DNA from: Pseudomonadota bacterium
Lineage (GTDB): Bacteria; Pseudomonadota; Gammaproteobacteria; Burkholderiales; Sulfuriferulaceae
DNA length: 34,167 bases
Assembly: GCA_021845925.1 (NCBI GenBank)
Contig: JAJZUW010000009.1
Coordinates: 1 to 34,167 of the forward strand
Direction: 5' to 3'
The notes below the pieces were generated by a model. The model did no database searches. It had not been told where the DNA came from and was given only the letters and a program-made list of their open reading frames with translations. Positions 1 to 7,002 of this stretch are shown one piece after another. A program made the translations under genes and the position numbers. Every line of letters starts with the position of its first letter. Within the stretch, counting starts at the first letter, position 1.

Positions 1-121
1 GGGTAATTGGTGACTGGATCAGCTTCTACAACAACCAGCGACCACATCAGGCGCTGGGGATGAAAACGCCCGCCGCAGCGTATGCATTAGCGGCATGAGT
101 TGAGCAGAAATTGCTGGGTCA
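1..121 (+). mobile_element. Right end of an IS3-family insertion sequence (boundary inferred)
   Basis: After the transposase stop there are only a few bases before sequence that reads as a different protein. IS3-family elements usually end in CA-3' a short distance past the OrfB stop. The first suitable CA is at 120-121, where the complementary strand would begin TGACCCAGCAATTTCTG, a plausible terminal repeat starting with TGA. The left end is not in the window, so neither the inverted repeat nor a target duplication can be verified. The boundary is an inference. Confidence 0.4.
3..98 (+). CDS. IS3-family transposase (OrfB), C-terminal end only
   Basis: The last 31 codons of an open frame run in from the left edge and stop at TGA 96-98. 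The visible peptide contains FYNNQRPHQALGMKTPAAAY, which is the typical C-terminal end of the IS3-family DDE integrase domain (integrase core, OrfB). The catalytic DDE residues lie upstream, outside the window, so intactness cannot be judged. Family assignment rests on this short but characteristic tail; the IS3 subgroup cannot be named. The element places mobile DNA directly next to the HEPN-like ORF and the ATPase/TOPRIM pair that follow. Confidence 0.85.
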   Translation, partial: VIGDWISFYNNQRPHQALGMKTPAAAYALAA

Positions 122-989
122 TTACACCGGCTCTCAATGCCTAATAGGCGATGACTTTGTGAAGTCTGAGTCGGAGTGGCTTCAGGAGGTCAAGGCTACC
201 GGGCCATTCGTACTTATCGCGGTAGGTCCTACCGACTACATCGAGTGTGAGGCCGGGCGAATGAAGAGAATGCCCGACGACAGCATCACCACCTATGACA
301 GTTTCCCAAGCCTGCGCGACACTTTGCGCTCGCTTGAAGACCGAGTCCTGCCGCCTGTTGTCGCAACACTCACACTCGCGCTCAACGAACCCGACCGCTA
401 CGTTGCCCTGCGAAAGCTTGCACGTGCATCCGCCGGTCGAACAATTGATGGAACAGCGGTTCGCGACATTCGCCTCGACGTACGGGCAGAACTCACCTTG
501 TCTCATTCGCTAGAAGAGGTGCGAGCGATTGAGGTTCTCGATGCCTCAATCCAACGCGCTCCAAAGCTTCACCAACAAGCAGCCAAGTATTTTGCACTAG
601 GCACCGTAGAGGACGATCAACTGAAGAAATTCCTCTACTTCTTCTTGTCACTCGAGGTGGAAACACACGCCGCCTTTGGCCGCATTGATCACGTCGAGAG
701 CTTGAAAACTCAGCTATTTAGCGGTGGAATAAGCTCGTTTCGCCCAAGTGCTGCCGAATTGATTACCAGAGACGTGGCTAAGTGGAAAAATCTCTTCGAC
801 AGGTTTGTATGGTGCGCAACATGTGCCTGGCCGAGTCTCGCTGACGAAGACGTCAAACTTTTTAAGGAGCTTAAGAAGGCTCGCGACGACATTGCTCACG
901 GCCGAGCGTCTGCGCCACCTGCTGACTTCGCGCGCAAGGCGGAGTTGCTCGCACACAAGATTCTCTGGGTACCCCACGGTGCAGGGTAA
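111..989 (+). CDS. Hypothetical protein with C-terminal HEPN-like RxxxxH motif, possibly N-truncated by the IS
   Basis: I do not recognise the full protein. The open frame (292 codons) directly follows the transposase stop in the same frame and begins at a TTG that probably lies inside the IS end, so the natural N-terminus may have been removed. The next in-frame ATG is at 261. The C-terminal part is mostly helical-looking and carries KKARDDIAHG at about residues 256-265. This fits the R-x4-H signature of HEPN ribonuclease/RNA-binding domains, particularly Apea-like HEPN proteins that occur in defence and toxin-antitoxin settings. No partner antitoxin of the usual size is adjacent. A HEPN call from one motif is tentative, and the protein may be inactive if truncated. 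A strong hairpin follows at 1020-1053. Confidence 0.5.
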   Translation: MLGHYTGSQCLIGDDFVKSESEWLQEVKATGPFVLIAVGPTDYIECEAGRMKRMPDDSITTYDSFPSLRDTLRSLEDRVLPPVVATLTLALNEPDRYVALRKLARASAGRTIDGTAVRDIRLDVRAELTLSHSLEEVRAIEVLDASIQRAPKLHQQAAKYFALGTVEDDQLKKFLYFFLSLEVETHAAFGRIDHVESLKTQLFSGGISSFRPSAAELITRDVAKWKNLFDRFVWCATCAWPSLADEDVKLFKELKKARDDIAHGRASAPPADFARKAELLAHKILWVPHGAG

Positions 990-1019
990 CCGTCCAGCGA
1001 CCCGCCTTCCATAAGGTTT

Positions 1020-1053
1020 GGTAATCCCCCCATCCAAAAATGGGGGGATTACC
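1020..1053. repeat. Perfect 14-bp-arm inverted repeat
   Basis: GGTAATCCCCCCAT (1020-1033) is exactly inverted at 1040-1053 with a 6-nt loop. It lies 30 nt after the HEPN-like ORF stop and could terminate its transcription, but neither strand has a following T-tract. Abutting transposon ends or a small mobile-element remnant are alternatives. The symmetry is read directly; the function is unknown. Confidence 0.7.
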
Positions 1054-1129
1054 CAGGCGGTAAAGTTGACGGAAGTAGATCAAAGCGATATCGGCCGACG
1101 GAGTGTTTGTCTGAGTGATAAGAAATAGC

Positions 1130-1157
1130 TTGAAAAAACTGCATCAAGTTGTATAAT
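1130..1157 (+). promoter_or_regulatory. Sigma-70-type promoter of the ATPase/TOPRIM pair
   Basis: TTGAAA at 1130-1135 and a consensus TATAAT at 1152-1157 are separated by 16 nt. The predicted start site is near 1164, leaving a 5' leader of about 35 nt before the ATPase ATG at 1199. The surroundings are AT-rich, unlike the flanking genes. Confidence 0.7.
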
Positions 1158-1176
1158 CAACAAAAAATTGTTGATT
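1155..1176. promoter_or_regulatory. Palindrome overlapping the -10 element and start site
   Basis: AATCAACAA (1155-1163) and TTGTTGATT (1168-1176) are perfect inverted arms around AAAA. The left arm overlaps the last bases of the -10 box and the palindrome covers the expected transcription start, the position of a repressor operator. It could instead fold as a weak leader hairpin. No dedicated regulator gene is seen next to the pair, so the binding protein would be a host factor or one of the two proteins. Confidence 0.5.
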
Positions 1177-1198
1177 TGTTAATTTAACGGTGGGTTAA

Positions 1199-2380
1199 AT
1201 GCTCCACAGCTACGCTTTCTCCAATTTCCAGTCTTTCCTTGACCGGACCGAGGTTGATCTTACTCTGAGTCGGAAAACAGGGCTGACCGACTGGATGTGC
1301 GAAGTGCCAACCGGCGAGCGTATCTCGAAGCTTTTGGCGGTCATTGGTCCCAATGGTGGCGGCAAGACTGCGCTGCTAAAACCAGTTGCATTCATCGGCT
1401 GGTTCATCAGCCAATCGTTCCAGTTGCCGCCCGATGCTCCGATACCTGTCACCGCGCATTTCGCTGCACAGGATCGGCCTACCGAATTTGAGTGCCAGGT
1501 CGATTTTGACGGCAAGGTTTGGCGCTATGAACTGCACTGCACTCCTCAGCGCGTGATTCATGAGGCGCTGTATCAGAAGCGTGAGCGATTCAGTTACGTC
1601 TTCGTCCGCGATTGGGACGAGGCTACGAACAGCTATATCGTCAAGCAACAAGATTTCGGTCTTGCGCCACAAGAGGCCAAGAAGGTTCGCCAGAATGCGT
1701 CGCTGATTTCGACAGCAGCCCAGTATAGCGTGCCTCTGGCGCAGCGAATGGCCGCGCCACACGTCATTACCAACGTCAATGTCCTCGGGCGCATCTCGAT
1801 GGACAACGGACTGGTGTTGGCAGCGGCGGAGCATTTTTCTCGCAGCGCCGGGCAGCAGAGCCATATGGAAAAGCTGTTGGCAGGATGGGACTTTGGCCTT
1901 TCGGGCGTTAGCCTCCAACAGGTGCCGGCACCTAGCCAGGACGATCCGAATCACAAGGTCTGGATGCCATTTGGTAAGCATCGAAGCAAGTCGAATGAAT
2001 TCACCATTCCCTTCTTCGTCGAATCGAGCGGCACTCAAAGTGCCTTCGTTCTCCTGTCTCGTCTGCTGCCAGCACTCGAAATTGGCGGACTGGCGGTGAT
2101 CGATGAATTCGAGAATGACCTGCATCCGCACATGCTGGAACCAATTCTTGAATTGTTCGCGAGCCCAGAAACCAATCCGCACAACGCCCAGCTTTTATTC
2201 ACTTGCCACGCCGTCGAAGTGCTGAACCTTATCCACAAGTCCCAAGTGATGCTGGTCCAGAAGAATCAAGATTGCGAAAGCGCCGCATGCCGTCTTGATG
2301 CCGTGGCGGGCATTCGGAACGATGACAACTTCTACGCTAAATACATGGCGGGCGCCTATGGCGCCGTGCCGGAGTTCTGA
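1199..2380 (+). CDS. AAA/ABC-type ATPase of the RloA/AbiLi/OLD-like defence class
   Basis: This 393-residue protein begins with the FSNFQSF segment typical of SMC/ABC-like AAA_15/AAA_21 ATPases. Walker A is GPNGGGKT (residues 50-57). A signature-like ESSGTQ precedes the Walker B LAVIDEFEND (298-307), and the switch histidine sits in FTCH at about 337. It lacks a fused TOPRIM domain; that domain is supplied by the next gene 9 nt downstream, so the two are almost certainly co-transcribed. Known two-gene ATPase plus TOPRIM arrangements include AbiLi/AbiLii, RloA/RloB and PARIS AriA/AriB, all linked to phage resistance or restriction loci. The expected role is an ATP-driven sensor or scaffold that controls the partner effector. 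The ATPase family is clear; the defence role is inference from family and context. The Shine-Dalgarno is weak (GGTGGG, 4 nt from ATG). Confidence 0.85.
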   Translation: MLHSYAFSNFQSFLDRTEVDLTLSRKTGLTDWMCEVPTGERISKLLAVIGPNGGGKTALLKPVAFIGWFISQSFQLPPDAPIPVTAHFAAQDRPTEFECQVDFDGKVWRYELHCTPQRVIHEALYQKRERFSYVFVRDWDEATNSYIVKQQDFGLAPQEAKKVRQNASLISTAAQYSVPLAQRMAAPHVITNVNVLGRISMDNGLVLAAAEHFSRSAGQQSHMEKLLAGWDFGLSGVSLQQVPAPSQDDPNHKVWMPFGKHRSKSNEFTIPFFVESSGTQSAFVLLSRLLPALEIGGLAVIDEFENDLHPHMLEPILELFASPETNPHNAQLLFTCHAVEVLNLIHKSQVMLVQKNQDCESAACRLDAVAGIRNDDNFYAKYMAGAYGAVPEF

Positions 2381-2389
2381 GCCGTCTCC

Positions 2390-2896
2390 ATGAGTGATTG
2401 GAAGACATCCCGAACCCTGCTGATCGTTGGCGAAGGCGAAACGGAGGTGGCTTTTCTTCATCATGTGAAGGCCATCTACGCGCCGCGCGGGTGCGGGCTG
2501 AGAGTGACCGTCAAGAATGCGCATGGCAAAGGAGCCAAGCACGTTGTCGAATGGACTGCCAGGCAGCGTGGTATCGCCGACTTTGACGCAGTGGCCACAT
2601 TGCTCGATACGGATCAGGATTGGACTGATGTCGTGGCGCGCAAGGCGAAATCAGCTCGAATACAGGTGCTGAAATCGGAACCGATGTTCGAGGCGATGAT
2701 GTTGCGGCTGATCGGGCAAAACGACATCGGTGATTCGAGAGCGCTCAAAGCCAGGTTGGCTCCGTTCGTGGGGAATAACTCGTTGCGCCCCGAGAACTAT
2801 GCTATGCGTTTCGACCCGCATTGCCTTGAATCAGGTAGGCAGACCGAGCCAACGATTGATGCGCTGCTGGCGCTGTTCCCCCCTCTGTCACACTAG
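2390..2896 (+). CDS. RloB-like TOPRIM-fold protein, partner of the ATPase
   Basis: This 168-residue protein opens with LLIVGEGETEVAFLHHV, the RloB/TOPRIM first motif with acidic residues E15, E17 and E19. The second acidic motif is LLDTDQD (D73, D75). The SEPMFEAMMLRLIG segment near 96-109 matches the conserved S-x-P-x-F-E block of RloB-type proteins. These acidic residues would coordinate metal for nuclease activity, as proposed for TOPRIM effectors of OLD, Gabija and PARIS systems. It is somewhat shorter than the roughly 200 residues I expect for RloB. It starts 9 nt after the ATPase stop. No convincing terminator follows. Substrate is unknown, and whether it cuts DNA or RNA cannot be told from sequence. 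Confidence 0.75.
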   Translation: MSDWKTSRTLLIVGEGETEVAFLHHVKAIYAPRGCGLRVTVKNAHGKGAKHVVEWTARQRGIADFDAVATLLDTDQDWTDVVARKAKSARIQVLKSEPMFEAMMLRLIGQNDIGDSRALKARLAPFVGNNSLRPENYAMRFDPHCLESGRQTEPTIDALLALFPPLSH

Positions 2897-3069
2897 TTGT
2901 CCGGTCATTTGATTTTACTTTTTTATCAACCCGAGGGGCGGGTGGAGTCGAGAAAACCGGGGGCGATTCAGTACTGGTAAGGGCCGCGGTTGAGGATGGA
3001 ACCCATGTCTTTTCCTTTTTGTAGGGTAAAGACAGGTATAGCAATATCGTCAAGAGGATTTTGATTCAC

Positions 3070-3090
3070 TGCAGCAAAATTGCAGCAAAA
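3070..3090. repeat. Two direct copies of TGCAGCAAAA beside the tRNA 3' end
   Basis: TGCAGCAAAA occurs at 3070-3079 and again at 3081-3090, an 11-bp helical-turn spacing. The surrounding 2897-3145 interval holds no convincing gene; the 83-codon minus-strand frame there is low-complexity and overlaps the RloB-like gene. Closely spaced short direct repeats near a tRNA 3' end can be integrase arm-type sites, but no integrase is present, so this is only a possibility. Confidence 0.35.
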
Positions 3091-3107
3091 ACTCGATCCA
3101 CAATGCA

Positions 3108-3137
3108 AAACGGTTAGCTTTTTTGAGCTAACCGTTT
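3108..3137 (-). terminator. Hairpin terminator downstream of tRNA-Asn
   Basis: AAACGGTTAGCT (3108-3119) and AGCTAACCGTTT (3126-3137) are perfect 12-bp arms with a 6-nt loop, about 9 nt beyond the tRNA CCA end in the direction of tRNA transcription. On the minus strand the stem ends in TTTT, giving a short U-tract. This fits a rho-independent terminator for the tRNA gene. Confidence 0.7.
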
Positions 3138-3145
3138 GATTATTC

Positions 3146-3221
3146 TGGCTCCCCGACCTGGACTCGAACCAGGGACCTGCGGATTAACAGTCCGTCGCTC
3201 TACCGACTGAGCTATCAGGGA
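3146..3221 (-). tRNA. tRNA-Asn (anticodon GTT)
   Basis: The minus strand folds as a complete 76-nt cloverleaf. The acceptor stem is TCCCTGA with TCGGGGA, the D-arm is AGCTCAGTCGGTAGAGC, the anticodon loop is CTGTTAA with anticodon GTT, the T-loop is GGTTCGAGTCC, and CCA is encoded. Its 3' end faces the accessory region at 1-3145, the orientation in which tyrosine integrases commonly insert islands. No second copy of the tRNA 3' end is visible in the window, so an attachment duplication would have to lie further left. Confidence 0.97.
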
Positions 3222-3252
3222 TCAACGCAGTGGATACTGCATAAGGTTTGCA

Positions 3253-3281
3253 ATTATGCGTGTGTGGGGGCGTTGTGTCAA
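3253..3281 (-). promoter_or_regulatory. Promoter of tRNA-Asn
   Basis: On the minus strand TTGACA (3281-3276) and CATAAT (3258-3253) are separated by exactly 17 nt. Transcription would start near 3246, about 25 nt before the tRNA 5' end. The rest of 3222-3496 shows no gene. Confidence 0.75.
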
Positions 3282-3496
3282 GACTTCGTTGGCAGATTTT
3301 TGGTGTGATGTGTTGTCAACACGGTATGGAAATTTGCTCTGATCTGCCAACTCGAAACCTCTCTGGAAAGGCGTATTCGTGTTGGCACAACCCACCTGTG
3401 TGTCCGATGCGCAGAAGTGAAAAGTCGCTTTGATGGCGATAAATCCTGGCGGCATGACACCTGGTGCAAGTAGGTGGGTAGTCTGGCGTGGCGGAA

Positions 3497-4795
3497 TCAG
3501 TTTCTCAGCTTGCGATACAGTGTCCGTTCGCTGATGCCCAGTTTTTCAGCCAGTTGTTTGCGGTCGAGTTGATGTTGCGCGCTTACCCATTGCAGATACT
3601 GTTGTTCCAGGGCGTCCAGGGAAATGATGCTGGTGCCATAAAAAGGATTCCGGCTGGTGGGTTCGGTGGCAATAGGATCGTTTGCCAGGTGTTCTGGCAT
3701 GAGGATGTCATTGTCGGATAGCAGTGAGGCGCGTTCCAGAATATTGCGCAGTTCGCGGATGTTTCCCGGATAATCCAGTTGTAGCAACAGGTTGATGGCG
3801 TCGGGATGCAGTTCGAGATTCCGTTGTGGGTTGATGCGGGTCAGCAAGGCCTTGGCAAGCAGCGGAATGTCTTCCCGGCGTTGTGACAGTGAAGGCAGGT
3901 GAATGGGAAATGTGCTGATCCGGTAGTACAGATCTTTGCGGAACTGTTCCTGTTCGACCATTTTTTTCAATGGCCGGTGCGTGGCCGAGACCAGACGAAA
4001 ATTGGCCCGTAGGGGTTCGATTCCGCCGACGCGGCGGTAAGTTCCGGTTTCAAGCAGGCGTAGCAGTTTGACCTGCAGGCTGAGTGGGATATCGCCGACT
4101 TCGTCCAGAAACAGCGTTCCGCCGCTGGCGGCTTCCACCAATCCCTGTTTGCGCTGGGATGCGCCGGTAAACGCGCCTTTTTCGTAACCAAACAGTTCGC
4201 TTTCAAACAGGGTTTCGGTCACGCCCGAACAGTCAACGGGTACAAATGGCCCATTTCTGCGGCGACTGGCGTTGTGAATGGCCTCGGCAACCAGTTCCTT
4301 GCCGGTTCCGGATTCGCCCAGCAGCAAAACGGCGGCATCCGATGGGGCCACCCGTTCCACCAGTTCCAGCATCCGGTTGAAGGATTGCGAGCGACCAACC
4401 AGCCCATTGCGATCAGGATGCGCGCTCGCCTGCCTGATTTGATGCATCATTTCAACAAACCAGGTGATTTCGCCTTCCTGGTTATGAATCGGTGTCAGTT
4501 CGACATCGACATGTTCTTCGCCACGAGCCGTGTGATGCAGATGCAGGGTGCGCTGGCTTTGCCCGCTTTGCATGCTGGCCTTGAGCGGACAGGTTTCGCC
4601 TGCCTGGTCGCAAGGGCGGGTGTAGTGGTGAGAAACCTCATAGCAGTGGCGGCCGACAATTTGCTGTTGTCCGCCAAAAGTTTCCCGGTAGGCGCGGTTG
4701 GCGGCGATGATCGTGTAATCGCGGTCCAGCAGGATACGGGGTTCCGGCTGGTGTTCGAGATAAGACAGCAGGGCAGGCAGGGATGGATGTTGCAT
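3497..4795 (-). CDS. fisR: Sigma-54-dependent activator, FisR-type sulfane-sulfur sensor
   Basis: This 432-residue bacterial enhancer-binding protein has an N-terminal PAS domain (about 10-120), an AAA+ core and a Fis-type HTH. Walker A is GESGTGKE (160-167), the sigma-54 contact loop is GAFTGA (207-212) and Walker B is GGTLFLDE (225-232). The HTH includes [16 protein letters not shown] at the C-terminus. The PAS domain carries C51, C62 and C69 in the pattern HC-x10-C-x6-C; as I recall, the Cupriavidus FisR sensing cysteines are C53, C64 and C71, the same spacing. FisR activates sigma-54 transcription of persulfide dioxygenase and SQR genes on sensing persulfides. It is divergent from cydPAB and faces a consensus sigma-54 promoter, so its target here is probably the whole cyd-pdo operon. 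An Fnr/NO-type sensor is unlikely because no GAF domain is present. Confidence 0.85.
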   Translation of the reverse strand: MQHPSLPALLSYLEHQPEPRILLDRDYTIIAANRAYRETFGGQQQIVGRHCYEVSHHYTRPCDQAGETCPLKASMQSGQSQRTLHLHHTARGEEHVDVELTPIHNQEGEITWFVEMMHQIRQASAHPDRNGLVGRSQSFNRMLELVERVAPSDAAVLLLGESGTGKELVAEAIHNASRRRNGPFVPVDCSGVTETLFESELFGYEKGAFTGASQRKQGLVEAASGGTLFLDEVGDIPLSLQVKLLRLLETGTYRRVGGIEPLRANFRLVSATHRPLKKMVEQEQFRKDLYYRISTFPIHLPSLSQRREDIPLLAKALLTRINPQRNLELHPDAINLLLQLDYPGNIRELRNILERASLLSDNDILMPEHLANDPIATEPTSRNPFYGTSIISLDALEQQYLQWVSAQHQLDRKQLAEKLGISERTLYRKLRN

Positions 4796-4808
4796 GCGAA
4801 AATTCCGG

Positions 4809-4824
4809 ATGCCAAATTTGGCAT
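4809..4824. promoter_or_regulatory. 16-bp perfect palindrome, candidate FisR enhancer/autoregulatory site
   Basis: ATGCCAAATTTGGCAT is fully self-complementary, 13 nt upstream of the fisR start and about 240 bp upstream of the sigma-54 promoter, a workable distance for an enhancer acting by looping. A -10-like TAGAAT for fisR (minus strand, 4828-4823) overlaps its edge, so binding could also repress fisR. A second short palindrome, CTGGCCGGCCAG, lies at 5018-5029. No other gene is seen in 4796-5126. Confidence 0.45.
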
Positions 4825-5064
4825 TCTATCCTTAAATTGCCCTGCCAGACATGACAAATTTGACAGATGAGGCGGTCGGCTGATTGTGCCATCATGCCCC
4901 AATGCAGTTGCTGTCTGACGGATTTACGGCCCATCAAAAAAATGTCCGCTGCAGGCTTTTGTCATTTTTAATTATAAAATTCATTGTGTTGTGTCGTTGT
5001 GTCTGATTTTTTCCATTCTGGCCGGCCAGGCTGGTCGTGTGTGTGGGAGGTGAGTCTGTGAATG

Positions 5065-5080
5065 TGGCACGCCCCTTGCA
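5065..5080 (+). promoter_or_regulatory. Sigma-54 promoter of the cyd-pdo operon
   Basis: TGGCAC-N5-TTGCA matches the -24/-12 consensus exactly, with GG at 5066-5067 and GC at 5078-5079. Transcription should start around 5091, leaving about 35 nt before cydP. With a sigma-54 activator encoded divergently, this predicts activator-dependent expression of the downstream operon. Confidence 0.88.
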
Positions 5081-5126
5081 AAAGAGGCATGTGGTTGAAC
5101 CAACGATGACGCAGGGAGGACCTGGT

Positions 5127-5348
5127 ATGCGCGATATGTGGCAACACCCGCTGGGCCGGCATCTGGTGGTGATTTTGCTGGTCAAGCTGCTGGCCATCTG
5201 GCTGATCTGGTTTGCTTTTTTTCGTCCGGTCACACCGGCATTGCCGGTAACGCCTGAGCAGGTGGGGGCGGAACTGGTGGGGAATCATTCTGCAGTTACG
5301 GCCGGGATCATCCCGTCATCACATTCATCAGGGGAGTCTGTCAAATGA
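5127..5348 (+). CDS. cydP: CydP-like small membrane subunit associated with cytochrome bd
   Basis: This 73-residue protein has a short basic N-terminus, one strongly hydrophobic helix (about residues 12-33, containing VVILLVKLLAIWLIWFAFF) and a polar, Pro/Ser-rich C-terminal tail. Position directly before cydA and the K-LL-x-WLIWF-FF helix pattern match the family annotated as putative cytochrome oxidase small subunit CydP. The start is ATG 5127, 6 nt after a good GGAGGA; a longer in-frame opening back to 5037 would overlap the sigma-54 promoter and is rejected. Its stop overlaps the cydA start (ATGA). It presumably sits in the inner membrane and helps assembly or stability of the oxidase. 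Confidence 0.75.
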   Translation: MRDMWQHPLGRHLVVILLVKLLAIWLIWFAFFRPVTPALPVTPEQVGAELVGNHSAVTAGIIPSSHSSGESVK

Positions 5349-6937
5349 TCAGTACCGAATTGGTCGACATATCGCGTTTGCAGTTTGCGATGGTGGCCTT
5401 GTTTCACTTTCTGTTTGTGCCATTGACGCTGGGCATGACGTTTTTGCTGGTTATCATGGAATCGACGTATGTCGTGACCGGCAAGCAGGTTTACAAGGAC
5501 ATGACCCAATTCTGGGGAAAACTGTTCGGCATCAATTTTGCCCTGGGCGTTACCACCGGTATTACCATGGAGTTCCAGTTCGGTACCAACTGGGCCTATT
5601 ACTCGCATTATGTGGGGGATGTGTTTGGTGCGCCGCTGGCTATTGAAGGGTTGATGGCCTTTTTTCTGGAATCCACTTTCATAGGCCTGTTTTTCTTTGG
5701 CTGGGAAAAGCTGTCCAAGATCAAACACCTGATGGTCACCATGCTGGTGGCGTTGGGTTCCAATCTGTCAGCGTTGTGGATTCTGGTGGCCAATGGCTGG
5801 ATGAACAATCCCGTCGGATCAGATTTTTCGTTCGTCACCATGCGGATGGAAATGACCGATTTCTGGGATGTGATTTTCAATCCGCAGGCACAGGCGAAAT
5901 TCGTGCACACCGTGTCGGCCGGTTATGTGACCGCATCGGCATTTGTGCTGGGTATTTCGTCCTGGTATCTGCTGAAGCGGCGTGATGTTGAATTTGCCAA
6001 ACGTTCCTTCCGTATCGCAGCGGCGTTTGGCTTTGCTTCAGCCATGTCGGTCATTGTGCTGGGCGATGAGTCCGGTTACACAGTTGGCGCCAACCAGGAA
6101 ACCAAGATGGCGGCTATAGAAGCCATGTGGCATACCGAACCCGCGCCTGCCTCATTCAACCTGATTGCAGGCATTGACGAAGCGAAACAGAAAAATGATT
6201 GGGCCATCGAGATTCCGTATGTGATGGGGCTGATCGGCACACGTTCCACCACCAAAGTCATTCCGGGCATTGATGAAATCAAGTCGCGCAATTACCAGCG
6301 GATTTTAAGTGGCGAAATTGCGGTCAGGGATCTGGCCATTTTGCGGGCCAACCCGCATGACACCAGCGTGCTGACGGAATTCAACCAGCACAAGGCAGAT
6401 CTCGGTTTTGGATTGTTGCTCAAGAAATATACCGACGATGTCAGCAAGGCTACGCCCGATATGGTCCAAAAAGCCACGGATGACACCATTCCGCATGTGT
6501 TTCCGTTGTTCTGGACATTCCGGTTCATGGTCGGTGTCGGTTTTGGTCTGTTGATGCTGTTCGTGCTGGCTTTGTACGCATCTGTGCGCGACAACTTCAT
6601 GCAAAAGAAATGGTTGCTGAAATGGGCTGTTCTGTTTATTCCAATGCCATGGCTGGCCGTCGAACTTGGCTGGTTCGTGGCTGAATATGGCCGGCAGCCG
6701 TGGACGATTTATGGCGTGCTGCCCACCTACCTGTCTGCGTCTACGCTCACCACAACCAGTGTATATGGGTCCATTCTGGGTTTTTTCCTGCTGTACAGTG
6801 GGTTGTTCGTGGTGGAAATGTATCTGATGGTCAAATTTGCCCGCCAAGGTCCGAGCAGTTTGCACACCGGTCGGTATCACGGTGAATCGGGGTCTGGCGG
6901 TGCGTTGCCTGCCCATGCGCCTGCGCACAGGGCGTAA
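5345..6937 (+). CDS. cydA: Cytochrome bd ubiquinol oxidase subunit I
   Basis: The 530-residue subunit binds hemes b558, b595 and d and oxidises quinol. The N-terminal SRLQFAMVALFHFLFVPLTLG carries the heme b595 ligand (H21, equivalent to E. coli H19). IEGLMAFFLEST carries the two conserved glutamates of the proton/heme region. FVHTVSAGY supplies the heme b558 histidine and FWTFRFMVG the methionine ligand. A long Q-loop includes the K/E residues in NQETKMAAIEAMWHTEPAP, and GRQPW is present. Length and the long Q-loop match the E. coli (L-subfamily) CydA. Bd oxidases resist sulfide and cyanide, which fits the flanking sulfide-oxidation genes: quinol produced by SQR can be reoxidised here. It overlaps cydP by 4 nt. 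Confidence 0.97.
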   Translation: MISTELVDISRLQFAMVALFHFLFVPLTLGMTFLLVIMESTYVVTGKQVYKDMTQFWGKLFGINFALGVTTGITMEFQFGTNWAYYSHYVGDVFGAPLAIEGLMAFFLESTFIGLFFFGWEKLSKIKHLMVTMLVALGSNLSALWILVANGWMNNPVGSDFSFVTMRMEMTDFWDVIFNPQAQAKFVHTVSAGYVTASAFVLGISSWYLLKRRDVEFAKRSFRIAAAFGFASAMSVIVLGDESGYTVGANQETKMAAIEAMWHTEPAPASFNLIAGIDEAKQKNDWAIEIPYVMGLIGTRSTTKVIPGIDEIKSRNYQRILSGEIAVRDLAILRANPHDTSVLTEFNQHKADLGFGLLLKKYTDDVSKATPDMVQKATDDTIPHVFPLFWTFRFMVGVGFGLLMLFVLALYASVRDNFMQKKWLLKWAVLFIPMPWLAVELGWFVAEYGRQPWTIYGVLPTYLSASTLTTTSVYGSILGFFLLYSGLFVVEMYLMVKFARQGPSSLHTGRYHGESGSGGALPAHAPAHRA

Positions 6938-7002
6938 CCCGGCAGGACAGACATATCGGGAGCCTGGTCCGGATGGGCCAGTCCCTCTGACAGGAGAACA
7001 AG

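Noticed and set aside
111-989. HEPN/MNT toxin-antitoxin pair
   Set aside because: No small nucleotidyltransferase gene is adjacent; the neighbour downstream is the ATPase/TOPRIM pair with its own promoter.
2802-3053. 83-codon minus-strand frame between the RloB-like gene and tRNA-Asn
   Set aside because: Low-complexity Ser/Thr/Pro/Ala composition, overlap with the RloB-like gene and no homology recognised.
5037-5126. N-terminal extension of the CydP-like frame
   Set aside because: It would overlap the sigma-54 promoter; a strong GGAGGA precedes ATG 5127.
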